Shown: positions 25,867 to 34,556, counted from the stretch's first letter. The stretch is 64,000 nucleotides of DNA from Nocardia yamanashiensis NBRC 100130 (GCF_001613325.1 NZ_BDCD01000007.1:186001-250000); one strand, 5' to 3'. The notes: a model not told the origin generated them from the letters alone. A program made the numbers and translations.

Positions 25867-27149
25867 TCGACTACTGGCGGCTGCTGCGGCGACGCTGGCT
25901 GATCCTGGTCGCCACGGTGGCGGTGTGCGCCGCCGCGGCGGCCGGATACGCGAGCACGCTGCCGACCACCTATACGGCATCGAGTTCGGTGTACGTCTCC
26001 ATGGCCACCGGCACCTCGGTCAACGACTCCTATCAGGGCGGGCTCGCCGCCCAGCAGCGGGTGCGGTCGTATGTGGACCTGGTCACCAGCGTCACGGTCG
26101 CCACCTATGTGAAGAACCAACTGGCGCTGAACGTCTCGGTGGACGATCTGCGCAGCCGGATCACCGCGGTGTCGCCGCCGGCCACCACCATCATCGTGGT
26201 GTCGGTGACCGATGCCACCCCGGCGGGCGCGCGCACCCTCACCGACGAAGTGGTGTCGCAGTTCCGGGCGCTGGTGTCGCGGCTCGAGGTCATCCAATCC
26301 GATGCCGCGCCCGCCGCCCGGGCCGAGGTGATCGACAAGGCGCAGACGCCGACCTCGCCGACCTCGCCGCAGAAGAAGCGGTACTACCTGCTGGGTGTGC
26401 TGGCCGGGCTGGTGCTGGGGCTCGGGGCGGCGCTGGTGCGGGACAAGCTCGACAAACGGCTGCGCACCTCGATGGATGTGGAAGCCATTGTGCCGGTGCC
26501 GATCCTGGGCATCGTCGACGAGGGCCGGCCCGGGGCGGCGGGGGAACTGCGCCGGCTGCGCACCCGGCTCACCGAGGATCCGGATCGCACCGTCGTACTG
26601 TTCACATCGCTCGGCGCCCGGTCCGAACCGGATGTGGCGATCGGACTGGCGCGCACCTTCGCCGATACCGGCGCGCGCGTGCTGCTGGTGGACGCCGACA
26701 CCAGCGGGCAGGGCTCCAGCAGCGCCGTCCCGGCCCGCACCGGACTCGCGGAACTGCTGCGCACCAACGCTTCCCCGTTCGACGCGGTGGCGAGCTGGCC
26801 GGAGGCGGGCATCAGCGTCATGCCGCTGGGCGGGCAGGATTTCCGCACGCCGGACATGCTCGGTTCGGAGCGCTTCACCGAGATCATGGCCAAGCTGCGC
26901 GGTGAATTCGACTACCTCATCGTGGAAGCCGCGCCGGTGACAGCGGCGGCCGACGCCATCACCCTGGCGCGGTCCTGCGACGCCACCGTCGGGGTGATCG
27001 AACTCGGCAGCACCTCCGATCAGGTGCGCGGGGCGCTGGCCACCTTCGGGCTGGACAACGAGCGGCTGATCGGCGCGGTGGTGTTCTCCCGGCCACCGGG
27101 CGGGCTGCGCGAACTCGTGCACAAGCCACTCGATCTGGTGAAGCGGTGA
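25857..27149 (+). CDS. Wzz/chain-length co-polymerase fused to a degenerate BY-kinase domain
   Basis: The product has 430 residues. AGAGGA precedes the ATG, and the gene overlaps the polymerase candidate by ten bases. Helix 1 (residues 13-33) and helix 2 (about 175-195) bracket an extracellular Wzz domain containing YTASSSVYVSMATGTS. The cytosolic part resembles BY-kinases (CpsD/Wzc): VLLVDAD (Walker A') is intact. However, the Walker A region reads TSLGARSEPDVA, without the GKS/T lysine, the Walker B Asp is Glu (YLIVEAAP), and there is no C-terminal tyrosine cluster. It probably regulates chain length without kinase activity. Confidence 0.82.
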   Translation: MGLIDYWRLLRRRWLILVATVAVCAAAAAGYASTLPTTYTASSSVYVSMATGTSVNDSYQGGLAAQQRVRSYVDLVTSVTVATYVKNQLALNVSVDDLRSRITAVSPPATTIIVVSVTDATPAGARTLTDEVVSQFRALVSRLEVIQSDAAPAARAEVIDKAQTPTSPTSPQKKRYYLLGVLAGLVLGLGAALVRDKLDKRLRTSMDVEAIVPVPILGIVDEGRPGAAGELRRLRTRLTEDPDRTVVLFTSLGARSEPDVAIGLARTFADTGARVLLVDADTSGQGSSSAVPARTGLAELLRTNASPFDAVASWPEAGISVMPLGGQDFRTPDMLGSERFTEIMAKLRGEFDYLIVEAAPVTAAADAITLARSCDATVGVIELGSTSDQVRGALATFGLDNERLIGAVVFSRPPGGLRELVHKPLDLVKR

Positions 27150-28522
27150 ATGGAGCGTCCGGGGGGAACGACGCGGAACGCCTGCGACGGCGGCGGCTGC
27201 TCGCGACCGGATTGGGGGCGGCCGCGGTGCTGCCGCTCGCGGCGGCGTGCGGATCCGGGGATTCCGCGGGTACGGAATTCCGGTCGCCGCATGTGAGCGA
27301 TCAGCCGTCGGCGCGGAACGTGAAGGACTTCGGGGCCGTCGGCGACGGGCACACCGACGACACGGCCGCGTTCGCCGCCGCCGTGGCGGTGGGCGACAAG
27401 CCGCTGGTGCTGTACATTCCGGCCGGGCAGTATCTGCTGAAATCCTTTCCAGCGCTGCCGGATTACGCGTCCGTGCTCGGCGACGGCGGGGATGTCACCA
27501 CCCTGTACTACGAGGGCGACGGGACGCTCGTCGAGTTGAAGCGCAAACAGCGGGTCCGGTTCTCGCGGCTGGGTTTCTATCTCACCGGGTCCAAGTCGAC
27601 GGCGGTACGGCTGTCGGAGTGCTTCCGCTGCACCTTCGACTCGGTGGTGCTGCGCGGCAATCACATCAGCGAGAACTCGCCCAAGTTCGCCGGGCAGCGC
27701 GGGCTGGTGCTGGATCAGAACACCGGCGGCACCGCCGTGATCAACTGCGATATCAACAACTTCGGGTACGGGATCGTCACCTCGTGCATCCAGAACTATG
27801 TGACGTCCTCGAAGCTGACCAACAATCTGGTCGGGGTGCTGGGCACCGGCGGCGACCACAATGCCGGATTGGCGTTCACCAACGTCGAATTCGTCTCCGA
27901 CTCCGATCCGCGCACCACCGAGAAACACATCATGATCGACGGGGCGGCCAATGACTGGTGGCTGACCAATGTGTGGTTCGAAGGGGCAGACACCGCGCTG
28001 TCCATCGGTTCGCCCAGCGGCGGGCCCGCGCAGTTCGGCATGGTCAATTGCAAGGTGGCGGCGCGCAAGGTGTGCCTGGACCTGATCTATTGCCGGCAGC
28101 CGTATCTGGCCAATGTGCAGTTCGATCCGGATCTGAACGCGCCGCCGATCGAGGTGCGCATCGACGAGAAGGGCGTGCCGGAGGGCACGGCCGTCAATCT
28201 CATCTCCGGCAACTACGACGATGTGGACCCGCGGGCGTTCCCGGAGGGCTGGCATGTGATCGGGCGCGGGCGGGTGCACGGGGCCCGCTTCTCCGGCACC
28301 ATGGTGGCGCAGGCGGGGCGGATCGACAGCGACATCGTGCAGGCGCAGGACCGTGACGGCGGCGTGCTGTCGGCCGTATTGTCCAGCGGCGCTTATCTAT
28401 CCGATCGCAGCGAGGGGGGCATCGTGCTACGGGATCAGGCCGGAACGTATTGGCGGCTGTCGGTGGGCACCGACGGCGCGGTGAAGACCTCGTCGCTGGG
28501 CAAGCAGCGGCCCACCGCGTGA
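27146..28522 (+). CDS. Tat-exported lipoprotein with pectate-lyase/GH28-type beta-helix
   Basis: The product has 458 residues with a GTG start overlapping the upstream stop (GTGA). A twin-arginine stretch (residues 14-17) precedes a hydrophobic core and the lipobox LAAAC, giving a lipidated Cys at about 35. The mature N-terminus VKDFGAVGDGHTDDTAAF is the standard opening of the Pectate_lyase_3/GH28-like fold, followed by repetitive beta-helix rungs (VINCDINNFGYGIVTS, AGLAFTNVEFVS). It would sit on the outer face of the cytoplasmic membrane, where it could trim, bind or release the polymer exported by this operon. Catalytic residues were not assigned. Confidence 0.8.
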   Translation: MNGASGGNDAERLRRRRLLATGLGAAAVLPLAAACGSGDSAGTEFRSPHVSDQPSARNVKDFGAVGDGHTDDTAAFAAAVAVGDKPLVLYIPAGQYLLKSFPALPDYASVLGDGGDVTTLYYEGDGTLVELKRKQRVRFSRLGFYLTGSKSTAVRLSECFRCTFDSVVLRGNHISENSPKFAGQRGLVLDQNTGGTAVINCDINNFGYGIVTSCIQNYVTSSKLTNNLVGVLGTGGDHNAGLAFTNVEFVSDSDPRTTEKHIMIDGAANDWWLTNVWFEGADTALSIGSPSGGPAQFGMVNCKVAARKVCLDLIYCRQPYLANVQFDPDLNAPPIEVRIDEKGVPEGTAVNLISGNYDDVDPRAFPEGWHVIGRGRVHGARFSGTMVAQAGRIDSDIVQAQDRDGGVLSAVLSSGAYLSDRSEGGIVLRDQAGTYWRLSVGTDGAVKTSSLGKQRPTA

Positions 28523-29781
28523 GCGCCGGGCTCACGGGCGTGCGGCTGGGCCCGGTGCGGTTGCCCGGCGGCACCCTGGTGCTGCGCGCGCCGCGGTTCG
28601 CCGATTACGCGCAATGGCGGCGGCTGCGGTTGCGCGACCGGGCGCTGATCGAACCGTTCTGGCACAGTTCGCCCCTGGATTGGCAGCGGCGGCACTCGGA
28701 GAGACGCTGGGTGCGCGAATGCCTGGAGGCCGCGACCTATGCCCGGGCCGGGCGGCGGCTGACCACGGTCATCGAGATCGACGGGCGGTTCGCCGGGCAG
28801 GTGGAGATCGGGAATATCGATCCGGTGGCGCGGCAGGGGGAAATGGGGATCTGGATCGATGCCGAACTGGCGCGGCACGGGTTCGGCGGGCTGGCGGCGG
28901 CCCTGATCCTGGACTTCGGGTTCGAGGTGCTCGGGCTGGAACGGGTGATCGCGCCGATCTCGCCGGAGAACACGGCGGCGGCACACGGGGCGGCGCAGGT
29001 CGGGTACCTGCGGGAGGCCCGGATGGCCCTGCATTTCGATGTCGGGGGAAAACGCTCCGATCATGATCTGTGGGCGCTGACAAGGGCCGACATCCCGCCG
29101 AAAGGGTTCACCGACACCTGGATCGAGCGGGTGCTGACGCGGCGCAGCGGGACCGTGCCGGTGGTGTTGCCGGCCGCGGAGCGGGTGCCGGGGGTGCTGA
29201 CGGTGGCGGTGGTTTCGACGCGGTACCGGCTGGCGCAGGCGTGGCGGGTGGCCGAGCGGCTGCTGCCCGCCCGGCCGTTGACGCTCGCCCTGCCCGGCCA
29301 TCCGGCGGTGGTGCTGCGCAGCCCGCGCCTGGGCGATGCCGTGCGCGCCGGGCGGACGCGACGTAGTCTCGAGAGCGGGTGCCGATGGCGTGAATTCGTC
29401 AGCGGGACAACGGGTATGCGCAACCCGCGCGGACTGCTGCTGATCGTCGAGGTGGACGGGCGGCCCGCCGGGCGGGCCCGGCTGTTCGATATCGATCTGT
29501 TCGACCGCAATGCCCGGATCCATCTCCGTCTCGATCCCGCCCACGCCGACGACAAGGTCCGCCTGGCGGCAACCCGGGCACTGCTGGACCATGCGTTCGG
29601 CGCTGCCGGACTGTACCGGGTGACCACGGAGATCGAATCCGGGGACACCGCAACGGCCGCGGTCGCCGCGCGAGCGGGACTGCGCAAGGAGGGTGTCATG
29701 CGCGGATTCATCGGACCGGACGGGCGGCGCGCCGACCACGAACTGTGGGCCGTCACGGCGGGCGGAGCCGGTGATGCGTGA
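28519..29781 (+). CDS. Tandem two-domain GNAT N-acetyltransferase
   Basis: The product has 420 residues from a GTG overlapping the previous stop. Two GNAT copies are visible. The first covers residues about 10-195, with RLPGGTLVLRAPRFADYAQWRRLR, GEMGIWIDAELARHGFGGLAAALILDF and RVIAPISPENTAAAHGAAQVGYLREA. The second covers about 250-415, with HLRLDPAHADDKVRLAATRALLDHAFG and RVTTEIESGDTATAAVAARAGL. Both resemble RimJ-type acetyltransferases. The second keeps less of the canonical acetyl-CoA pyrophosphate loop. In this setting they may acylate an amino sugar made with the neighbouring aminotransferase. The ORF overlaps the next gene by eight bases. Confidence 0.82.
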   Translation: MSAGLTGVRLGPVRLPGGTLVLRAPRFADYAQWRRLRLRDRALIEPFWHSSPLDWQRRHSERRWVRECLEAATYARAGRRLTTVIEIDGRFAGQVEIGNIDPVARQGEMGIWIDAELARHGFGGLAAALILDFGFEVLGLERVIAPISPENTAAAHGAAQVGYLREARMALHFDVGGKRSDHDLWALTRADIPPKGFTDTWIERVLTRRSGTVPVVLPAAERVPGVLTVAVVSTRYRLAQAWRVAERLLPARPLTLALPGHPAVVLRSPRLGDAVRAGRTRRSLESGCRWREFVSGTTGMRNPRGLLLIVEVDGRPAGRARLFDIDLFDRNARIHLRLDPAHADDKVRLAATRALLDHAFGAAGLYRVTTEIESGDTATAAVAARAGLRKEGVMRGFIGPDGRRADHELWAVTAGGAGDA

Positions 29782-31087
29782 ATTCGGGCGCAGCAATGCG
29801 ATTCAGGAGCGACTGCACCAGCTCGTACCGGGCGGGGCGCACACCTACGCGCGCGGCGCCGACCAATATCCCGACGGGATGGCGCCGGTCCTGGTGCGCG
29901 GGGCGGGCGCGCGGGTGTGGGATGCCGACGGGAACTCCTATGTCGAATACGGCATGGGATTGCGCTCGGTGACGCTCGGGCACGGGTACGCGCCGGTGGT
30001 CGCGGCCGTCGCGGCGACCATCGCCGACGGGGTGAACTTCTCGCGGCCCACCGAACTGGAAATGCTTGCGGCCGAGGACTTCCTGAGCGTGGTGCCGGGC
30101 GCGGACATGGTGAAGTTCGCCAAGAACGGCTCCGATACCACCACCGCGGCGGTGAAACTGGCGCGGGCGGTGACCGGGCGGGAGACCGTGGCGGTGTGCG
30201 ATCAGCCGTTCTTCTCCACCGACGACTGGTTCATCGGGACCACCGAGATGGATGCGGGGATACCGGGCGTCGGGACGGTGAAGTTCCGGTACAACTCCCT
30301 GGAATCGGTTGCCGCGGTGCTGGAGTCGGGGGCCGTGGCGTGCGTGATCCTCGAACAGGCGACCGCGATGGCCGAACCCGCGCCCGGATTTCTGGAAGGC
30401 GTTCGGGCACTGTGCGATCGGCACGGCACGCTGCTCGTTTTCGACGAGATGATCACGGGCTTCCGGTGGGCGCTGGGCGGGGGGCAATCGATCTACGGCG
30501 TGATCCCGGACCTGTCCTGCTGGGGTAAGGCCATGGGCAATGGTTTTCCCATCTCGGCATTGGCGGGCAAACGCGAGTTCATGGAACTCGGCGGCCTGCG
30601 CACCGACGCCGACCGGGTGTTCCTGCTCTCCACCACCCACGGCCCGGAAACCGGTGCGCTGGCGGCCTTCCGGGCCGTCGTCGAGGCCTACCGCACCACC
30701 GACCCCGTCGCCCGCATGGAAGCCGCCGGCAACCGGCTGGCCGACGGGGTCGCCGCCATCACCGCCGAGCTCGGCCTCAGCGAGCACCTGCAGGTGATCG
30801 GCCGCCCCTCCTGCCTCGTCTACGCCACTCGCGACGCCGCGGGTCGGCCGTCCCAGCCCTTCCGCACGCTCTTCCTCCAGGAACTCCTCGAACGCGGCGT
30901 CCTCGGCCAATCCTTCGTCACCTCCGCCGCGCACACCGACGCCGATATCGATCACACCCTCGACGCCGTCCGCGACGCCGCCGCCGTGTATCGCAAAGCC
31001 CTGGACCAGGGTTCGGTCGACGGCCTGCTCAACGGCCGCCCCGTCGCCCCCGCCCTGCGCCGCCACGCCGCCCCGCGGCGGGCCTGA
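29774..31087 (+). CDS. Class III aminotransferase, glutamate-1-semialdehyde aminomutase-like
   Basis: The product has 437 residues. The ATG at 29774 lies inside the end of the GNAT gene; a GTG one codon earlier is possible. VPGGAHTYARGADQYP and WDADGNSYVEYGMGLRSVTLGHGY are typical GSAM openings. FDEMITGFRWALGGGQ carries the PLP-ring Asp, and CWGKAMGNGFPISALAG gives the Schiff-base Lys at about 252. Housekeeping HemL would not be expected in this operon, so a role in transaminating a keto sugar or a small side-chain molecule for the polymer is more likely. The substrate is unknown. Confidence 0.86.
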   Translation: MREFGRSNAIQERLHQLVPGGAHTYARGADQYPDGMAPVLVRGAGARVWDADGNSYVEYGMGLRSVTLGHGYAPVVAAVAATIADGVNFSRPTELEMLAAEDFLSVVPGADMVKFAKNGSDTTTAAVKLARAVTGRETVAVCDQPFFSTDDWFIGTTEMDAGIPGVGTVKFRYNSLESVAAVLESGAVACVILEQATAMAEPAPGFLEGVRALCDRHGTLLVFDEMITGFRWALGGGQSIYGVIPDLSCWGKAMGNGFPISALAGKREFMELGGLRTDADRVFLLSTTHGPETGALAAFRAVVEAYRTTDPVARMEAAGNRLADGVAAITAELGLSEHLQVIGRPSCLVYATRDAAGRPSQPFRTLFLQELLERGVLGQSFVTSAAHTDADIDHTLDAVRDAAAVYRKALDQGSVDGLLNGRPVAPALRRHAAPRRA

Positions 31088-31109
31088 CCACCCGAACGAC
31101 AGGACGGCC

Positions 31110-32273
31110 ATGACGGCACCGCGCATCGCCATCGTGCACGAACGACTCACCGAATACGGCGGCTCCGAAGCCGTGGTGGCGGAGTTCATGAAGACCTGGC
31201 CGGACGCCCCGGTCTTCGCACCGATCGCCGAACCGCAGTGCACGCGAACACTTCTCGCGGCGGCCGAGCGACACACGGACGCCACCGGCGATGCCCGATT
31301 CCCGGCGGTGGGGCGCGTGCACGACACCTGGCTGTCGCGGGTACACGTCGGGGCCGCGCGCCGGGCACATGCGCCGCTGTTGCCGTTCGTGCCGCGGGTG
31401 CTGCGCGGATTGCCGCTGGAGGACGGTTACGACGCGGTGGTGGTCAGTCATCACGCGTTCGCGACGCAGGCGGCGCTGGCCACGTCCGCACCCGTCATCG
31501 CGTATGTGCACAGTCCGGCGCGATGGGCGTGGGACAAGGGGTTTCGGCGGCAGGAAGGCGGTGGGCGGGCGGGGCAGGCGGCGCTCACGGCGCTGGGTGC
31601 GCTGGCGCGGCGGAGTGAGCTGCGGGCGGCGCCGCGGTTGACCCATGTGGTCGCCAACTCGCAGGCCGTCGCGACGCGGGTGCGGGAGTGGTGGGGATTG
31701 CCCGCTTCGGTGGTGAATCCGCCGGTGCGGGTGGAGCGGTTCGCGCCCGATCCCGCGGTGGTGCGCGAGGATTTCTTTCTGGTCGCGGGGCGGCTGGTGC
31801 CATACAAGCGGCCCGATCTGGCCATCCGGGCGGCGCGGCGGGCCGGGGTGCGGCTGATCGTGCTGGGCGACGGGCGGTTTCGGCGGCAGCTCGAGGCGAT
31901 CGCCGGCCCGGAGACGACGTTTCTCGGGTCGGCTTCCGACGAGGTGCTCCTGGATATGTATCGCCGGTGCCGGGCCCTGCTCATGCCGGGCGTGGAGGAC
32001 TTCGGCATCGTGCCCGTGGAGGCCATGGCGTGCGGGACTCCGGTGCTGGCGGTGGGTGCGGGCGGGGCCCTGGATTCGGTGCTGCCGGGGGTGTCGGGGG
32101 CACACGTCGAATACGGCTCCGACGAGCACGTGATCGCCGGATTCGCGGCGGCGCTGCGCGATTTCGATCCGGGCCGGTACGACGCGGCGGCGATCCGCGC
32201 GCACGCCTCGACGTTCGCGCCGGAGGCTTTCCGCAAACGGATTGCGGACATTGTGTCGCAAAACATCCGCTGA
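31110..32273 (+). CDS. Family 4 glycosyltransferase
   Basis: The product has 387 residues with AGGA before the ATG. RIAIVHERLTEYGGSEAVVAEF at the N-terminus is the glycine-rich acceptor loop. VIAYVHSPARWAWDKGF, LTHVVANSQAVATRVREWWG and FFLVAGRLVPYKRPDLAIRA follow. PGVEDFGIVPVEAMACGTPVLAVGAGG is the donor-binding C-terminal motif. It is the last transferase of the operon, 22 bases after the aminotransferase. WbaZ/mannosyltransferase-like proteins have the same HERL-YGGSE start, which hints at, but does not prove, mannosyl transfer. Confidence 0.9.
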   Translation: MTAPRIAIVHERLTEYGGSEAVVAEFMKTWPDAPVFAPIAEPQCTRTLLAAAERHTDATGDARFPAVGRVHDTWLSRVHVGAARRAHAPLLPFVPRVLRGLPLEDGYDAVVVSHHAFATQAALATSAPVIAYVHSPARWAWDKGFRRQEGGGRAGQAALTALGALARRSELRAAPRLTHVVANSQAVATRVREWWGLPASVVNPPVRVERFAPDPAVVREDFFLVAGRLVPYKRPDLAIRAARRAGVRLIVLGDGRFRRQLEAIAGPETTFLGSASDEVLLDMYRRCRALLMPGVEDFGIVPVEAMACGTPVLAVGAGGALDSVLPGVSGAHVEYGSDEHVIAGFAAALRDFDPGRYDAAAIRAHASTFAPEAFRKRIADIVSQNIR

Positions 32274-32302
32274 CCGACTATTCATGGAATCCGAAGGGAT
32301 TC

Positions 32303-33067
32303 ATGGACGGCGGAACGGATGGGGCAGTGGGTGGATCCGGCAGCGTCTCCGGCGCACTGGTGACCGGCGGCGGGGGTGATATCGGGCGCGCGGTGGCGCG
32401 GCGGCTGGTGGCCGCGGGGCGGGCGGTCACGCTCGCGGATATCGATCTGGCCGCCGCCGAACAGGCCGCCGACCAGCTCGGGGCGCACGCCACCGCGGTG
32501 CGATTGGATCTGACCGACCCGAACAGCATTGCGGCCGTGGCCGATACGGTGCGGGACTCGGTCTCCGCCGTGGTGCAGTGCGCGGGCACCGCCATCGTCG
32601 AACCGTTCGTGGACAGCAGTCCCGGGCACTGGGATCTCATGCACCAGGTGAACCTGCGCGGACCCATGCTGCTCACCCAGCGGCTGCTGCCCGCCCTGCA
32701 GCAAAGCGACTGTGCGCGGCTGGTTTTCGTATCCTCGGACGGAGCGCGCGCCGGCGCCGCCGGTGAAGCCGCCTACGCCGCCTCCAAATCCGGTCTCTTC
32801 GGCTTCGCCAAATCCCTGGCCCGCGAGGTCGCCCGGCACGAACTGACCGTCAATGTGGTCTGCCCGGGACCCATCGCCGGGCAACTGGTCGACCGCACCA
32901 TGCGCGACCACCCGGGCGCCCTGGCCGCCCTCGAAAAGGCCATCCCGCTCAAACGTCTGGGCCAGCCGGACGAAGTCGCCGCCCTCATCGCATGGCTGGC
33001 GAGCCCGGAAGCCAGCTACGTCACCGGCCAGCTGATCAGTGTCAGCGGCGGCATCACCATGCACTGA
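32303..33067 (+). CDS. Short-chain dehydrogenase/reductase
   Basis: The product has 254 residues. GAAGGG lies upstream of the ATG at 32303. The classical SDR pattern is complete: TGGGGDIG nucleotide loop near residue 21, VQCAGT, FVSSDGARAG with the catalytic Ser, and Y158-AAS-K162. It ends YVTGQLISVSGGITMH. ADIDLAAAE after the second strand (acidic residue) favours NAD over NADP. It is 12 bases upstream of the amidohydrolase gene. This pairing resembles sugar dehydrogenase plus lactonase units (for example L-fucose oxidation), but the substrate is inferred from context only. Confidence 0.85.
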   Translation: MDGGTDGAVGGSGSVSGALVTGGGGDIGRAVARRLVAAGRAVTLADIDLAAAEQAADQLGAHATAVRLDLTDPNSIAAVADTVRDSVSAVVQCAGTAIVEPFVDSSPGHWDLMHQVNLRGPMLLTQRLLPALQQSDCARLVFVSSDGARAGAAGEAAYAASKSGLFGFAKSLAREVARHELTVNVVCPGPIAGQLVDRTMRDHPGALAALEKAIPLKRLGQPDEVAALIAWLASPEASYVTGQLISVSGGITMH

Positions 33068-33079
33068 GGAGACGCCACA

Positions 33080-33952
33080 ATGCCCACCCATCCCATCGTC
33101 GACGCCCACATGCACCTGTGGGATACCGGCGCGCACCCCTGGTATCCGCGCCTGCCCGAATTCGCCGCCGCCCTGGGCGAACCCGGGCTGGCGGGGAACT
33201 TCCTGCCCGCGGACTACGACAAGGCGACGGCCGGGGTGACCGTCAGCGGGCTGGTGCACGTCTCGGCGACCACGGCCCGGCACGCCTATCTCGCCGAGAC
33301 CGCGTGGGTGGACGGCCTCGCCCCAAGCCTGGACCGACCGGTCGCCATCATAGGTACGGTAGACCCCACGCTCCCGGTCCCCGAACTCCTCACCCACCTC
33401 GAAACCCAATCCACCGCAACGCGTTTCCGCGGCATCCGCGTCTTCCAGGGCCTCTCCCCCAACTCCCCCGCCGCCGATGCGATAGCGAGCTGGCTCCAGG
33501 ACCGCGACGCCGTCTTCGATCTCGTCGCCCACCCCGGCAATATGCTCGACTGGATCGACTTCCTGGCCGGCTACCCCGACCTGCGCGTGGTCCTCGAACA
33601 TCTCGGCCTGCCCGAGAGCACCGCCCCCGACCATCGCACCGCCTGGTCCAACGCCTTGTCGCTGGCCGCCAAGGAAACCCCCTGGCTGTGCAAACTCTCC
33701 GGCCTCGGCATGATCTGCCCCGACCTCACCTGGCCCACCCTCGAATACTGGCTCGAGACCAGCGTCCAGCTCTGGGGCTGGCACCGCCTGGTATTCGCCT
33801 CCAACATGCCCGTCGACTCCGCCGCCGGCACCTACACCGACCTGCTCACCACCATCGACCACGCCGTCACCGCCGACGCCACCGACCACGAAGCCGAACT
33901 CTTCTACGCCGCAACAGCATCCACCACCTACGCCCTGAAACCCACCGCCTAG
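33080..33952 (+). CDS. Amidohydrolase_2 family metal-dependent hydrolase (possible sugar lactonase)
   Basis: The product has 290 residues, preceded by GGAG. The TIM-barrel metal motif VDAHMHLWD opens the protein (H10, H12). FRGIRVFQG, FDLVAHPGN and VLEHLGLP supply the middle strands, and RLVFASNMPVD near 245 carries the Asp that closes the site. This order is typical of the amidohydrolase_2 group, which includes L-fuconolactonase, L-rhamnono-lactonase and decarboxylases. Acting after the SDR it could open a sugar lactone. It is the last gene of the rightward operon. Its 3' third is very C-rich on the coding strand. Confidence 0.82.
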   Translation: MPTHPIVDAHMHLWDTGAHPWYPRLPEFAAALGEPGLAGNFLPADYDKATAGVTVSGLVHVSATTARHAYLAETAWVDGLAPSLDRPVAIIGTVDPTLPVPELLTHLETQSTATRFRGIRVFQGLSPNSPAADAIASWLQDRDAVFDLVAHPGNMLDWIDFLAGYPDLRVVLEHLGLPESTAPDHRTAWSNALSLAAKETPWLCKLSGLGMICPDLTWPTLEYWLETSVQLWGWHRLVFASNMPVDSAAGTYTDLLTTIDHAVTADATDHEAELFYAATASTTYALKPTA

Positions 33953-33971
33953 CCCTGGCGCAGGAAGAGTC

Positions 33972-34484
33972 CTAGCGCGTCTCGGCAGCGGGCGACCAGG
34001 GTGTGCGGCGCGGGATCCAGGCGGGGACGTTGCGGCGGTAGTCGTCGTATTCGGCGCCGAATTGCTTCCGGAGGGTGGGCTCTTCGTAGAGGTGGACGAA
34101 GGCGGCTTGGGCTAGGGCGACTATGACTCCGTACCAGAGGAGGGGGGATTGGCTGAGGAGGAGGGCCTGGCCGAGGATGAGGGCGACCACGGCTAGGTAC
34201 ATGGGGTTGCGGACGTAGCGGTTGGGGCCGCCTACGACGAGGTGTGCGGTGGGGGCGATGGGGGCGGGGGTGCCGCGGCCCTCGGTGGCGAAACGGCGGA
34301 TGGCGGACAGCAGGATGGGGAGACCGGCGAAGAAGAGGAACAGGCCCAGGAAACGCAGGGGCGTGGCGGGGGTCAGGTCGGAGCGGCGGTGCCAGCCGGT
34401 CAGCAGGATCGGGATGAGGATGGCGACGGTGCCCGGGACGAGGATCGTGAAGATGAGGCTGCCCCAGACCGCTTTTCGGGTCAC
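33972..34484 (-). CDS. Isoprenylcysteine carboxyl methyltransferase-like membrane protein
   Basis: The product has 170 residues from a GTG with no strong ribosome binding site. Four hydrophobic segments are seen. The end of the third and the C-terminus carry the family pattern: GPNRYVRNPMYLAVVALILGQAL, then YEEPTLRKQFGAEYDDYRRNVPAWIPR. Bacterial members methylate small lipophilic or phospholipid-like substrates with SAM; the substrate is unknown. It converges with the amidohydrolase gene (19 bases apart). Confidence 0.83.
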   Translation of the reverse strand: MTRKAVWGSLIFTILVPGTVAILIPILLTGWHRRSDLTPATPLRFLGLFLFFAGLPILLSAIRRFATEGRGTPAPIAPTAHLVVGGPNRYVRNPMYLAVVALILGQALLLSQSPLLWYGVIVALAQAAFVHLYEEPTLRKQFGAEYDDYRRNVPAWIPRRTPWSPAAETR

Positions 34485-34556
34485 AGGTAGAGGGTACGGT
34501 TTCGCGAATCGGGGAGAGGCCCGAAATGGGGCGGTTGGTATTGCTCGGTGCCGCGG

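Noticed and set aside
24304..25980. A 558-codon open frame antisense to the polymerase candidate
   Set aside because: It has Gln/His/Arg-rich shadow composition, no recognisable domain, and lies opposite a gene with coherent membrane topology.
29774..31087. Housekeeping HemL (heme biosynthesis) identity for the class III aminotransferase
   Set aside because: It lies in the middle of a coupled glycan operon with a GNAT overlap and no heme genes; the fold is GSAM-like but the role is probably different.
5520..33952. Recent acquisition of the glycan locus as a genomic island
   Set aside because: No integrase, transposase, tRNA or flanking direct repeats were seen, and GC content is like the rest of the window.
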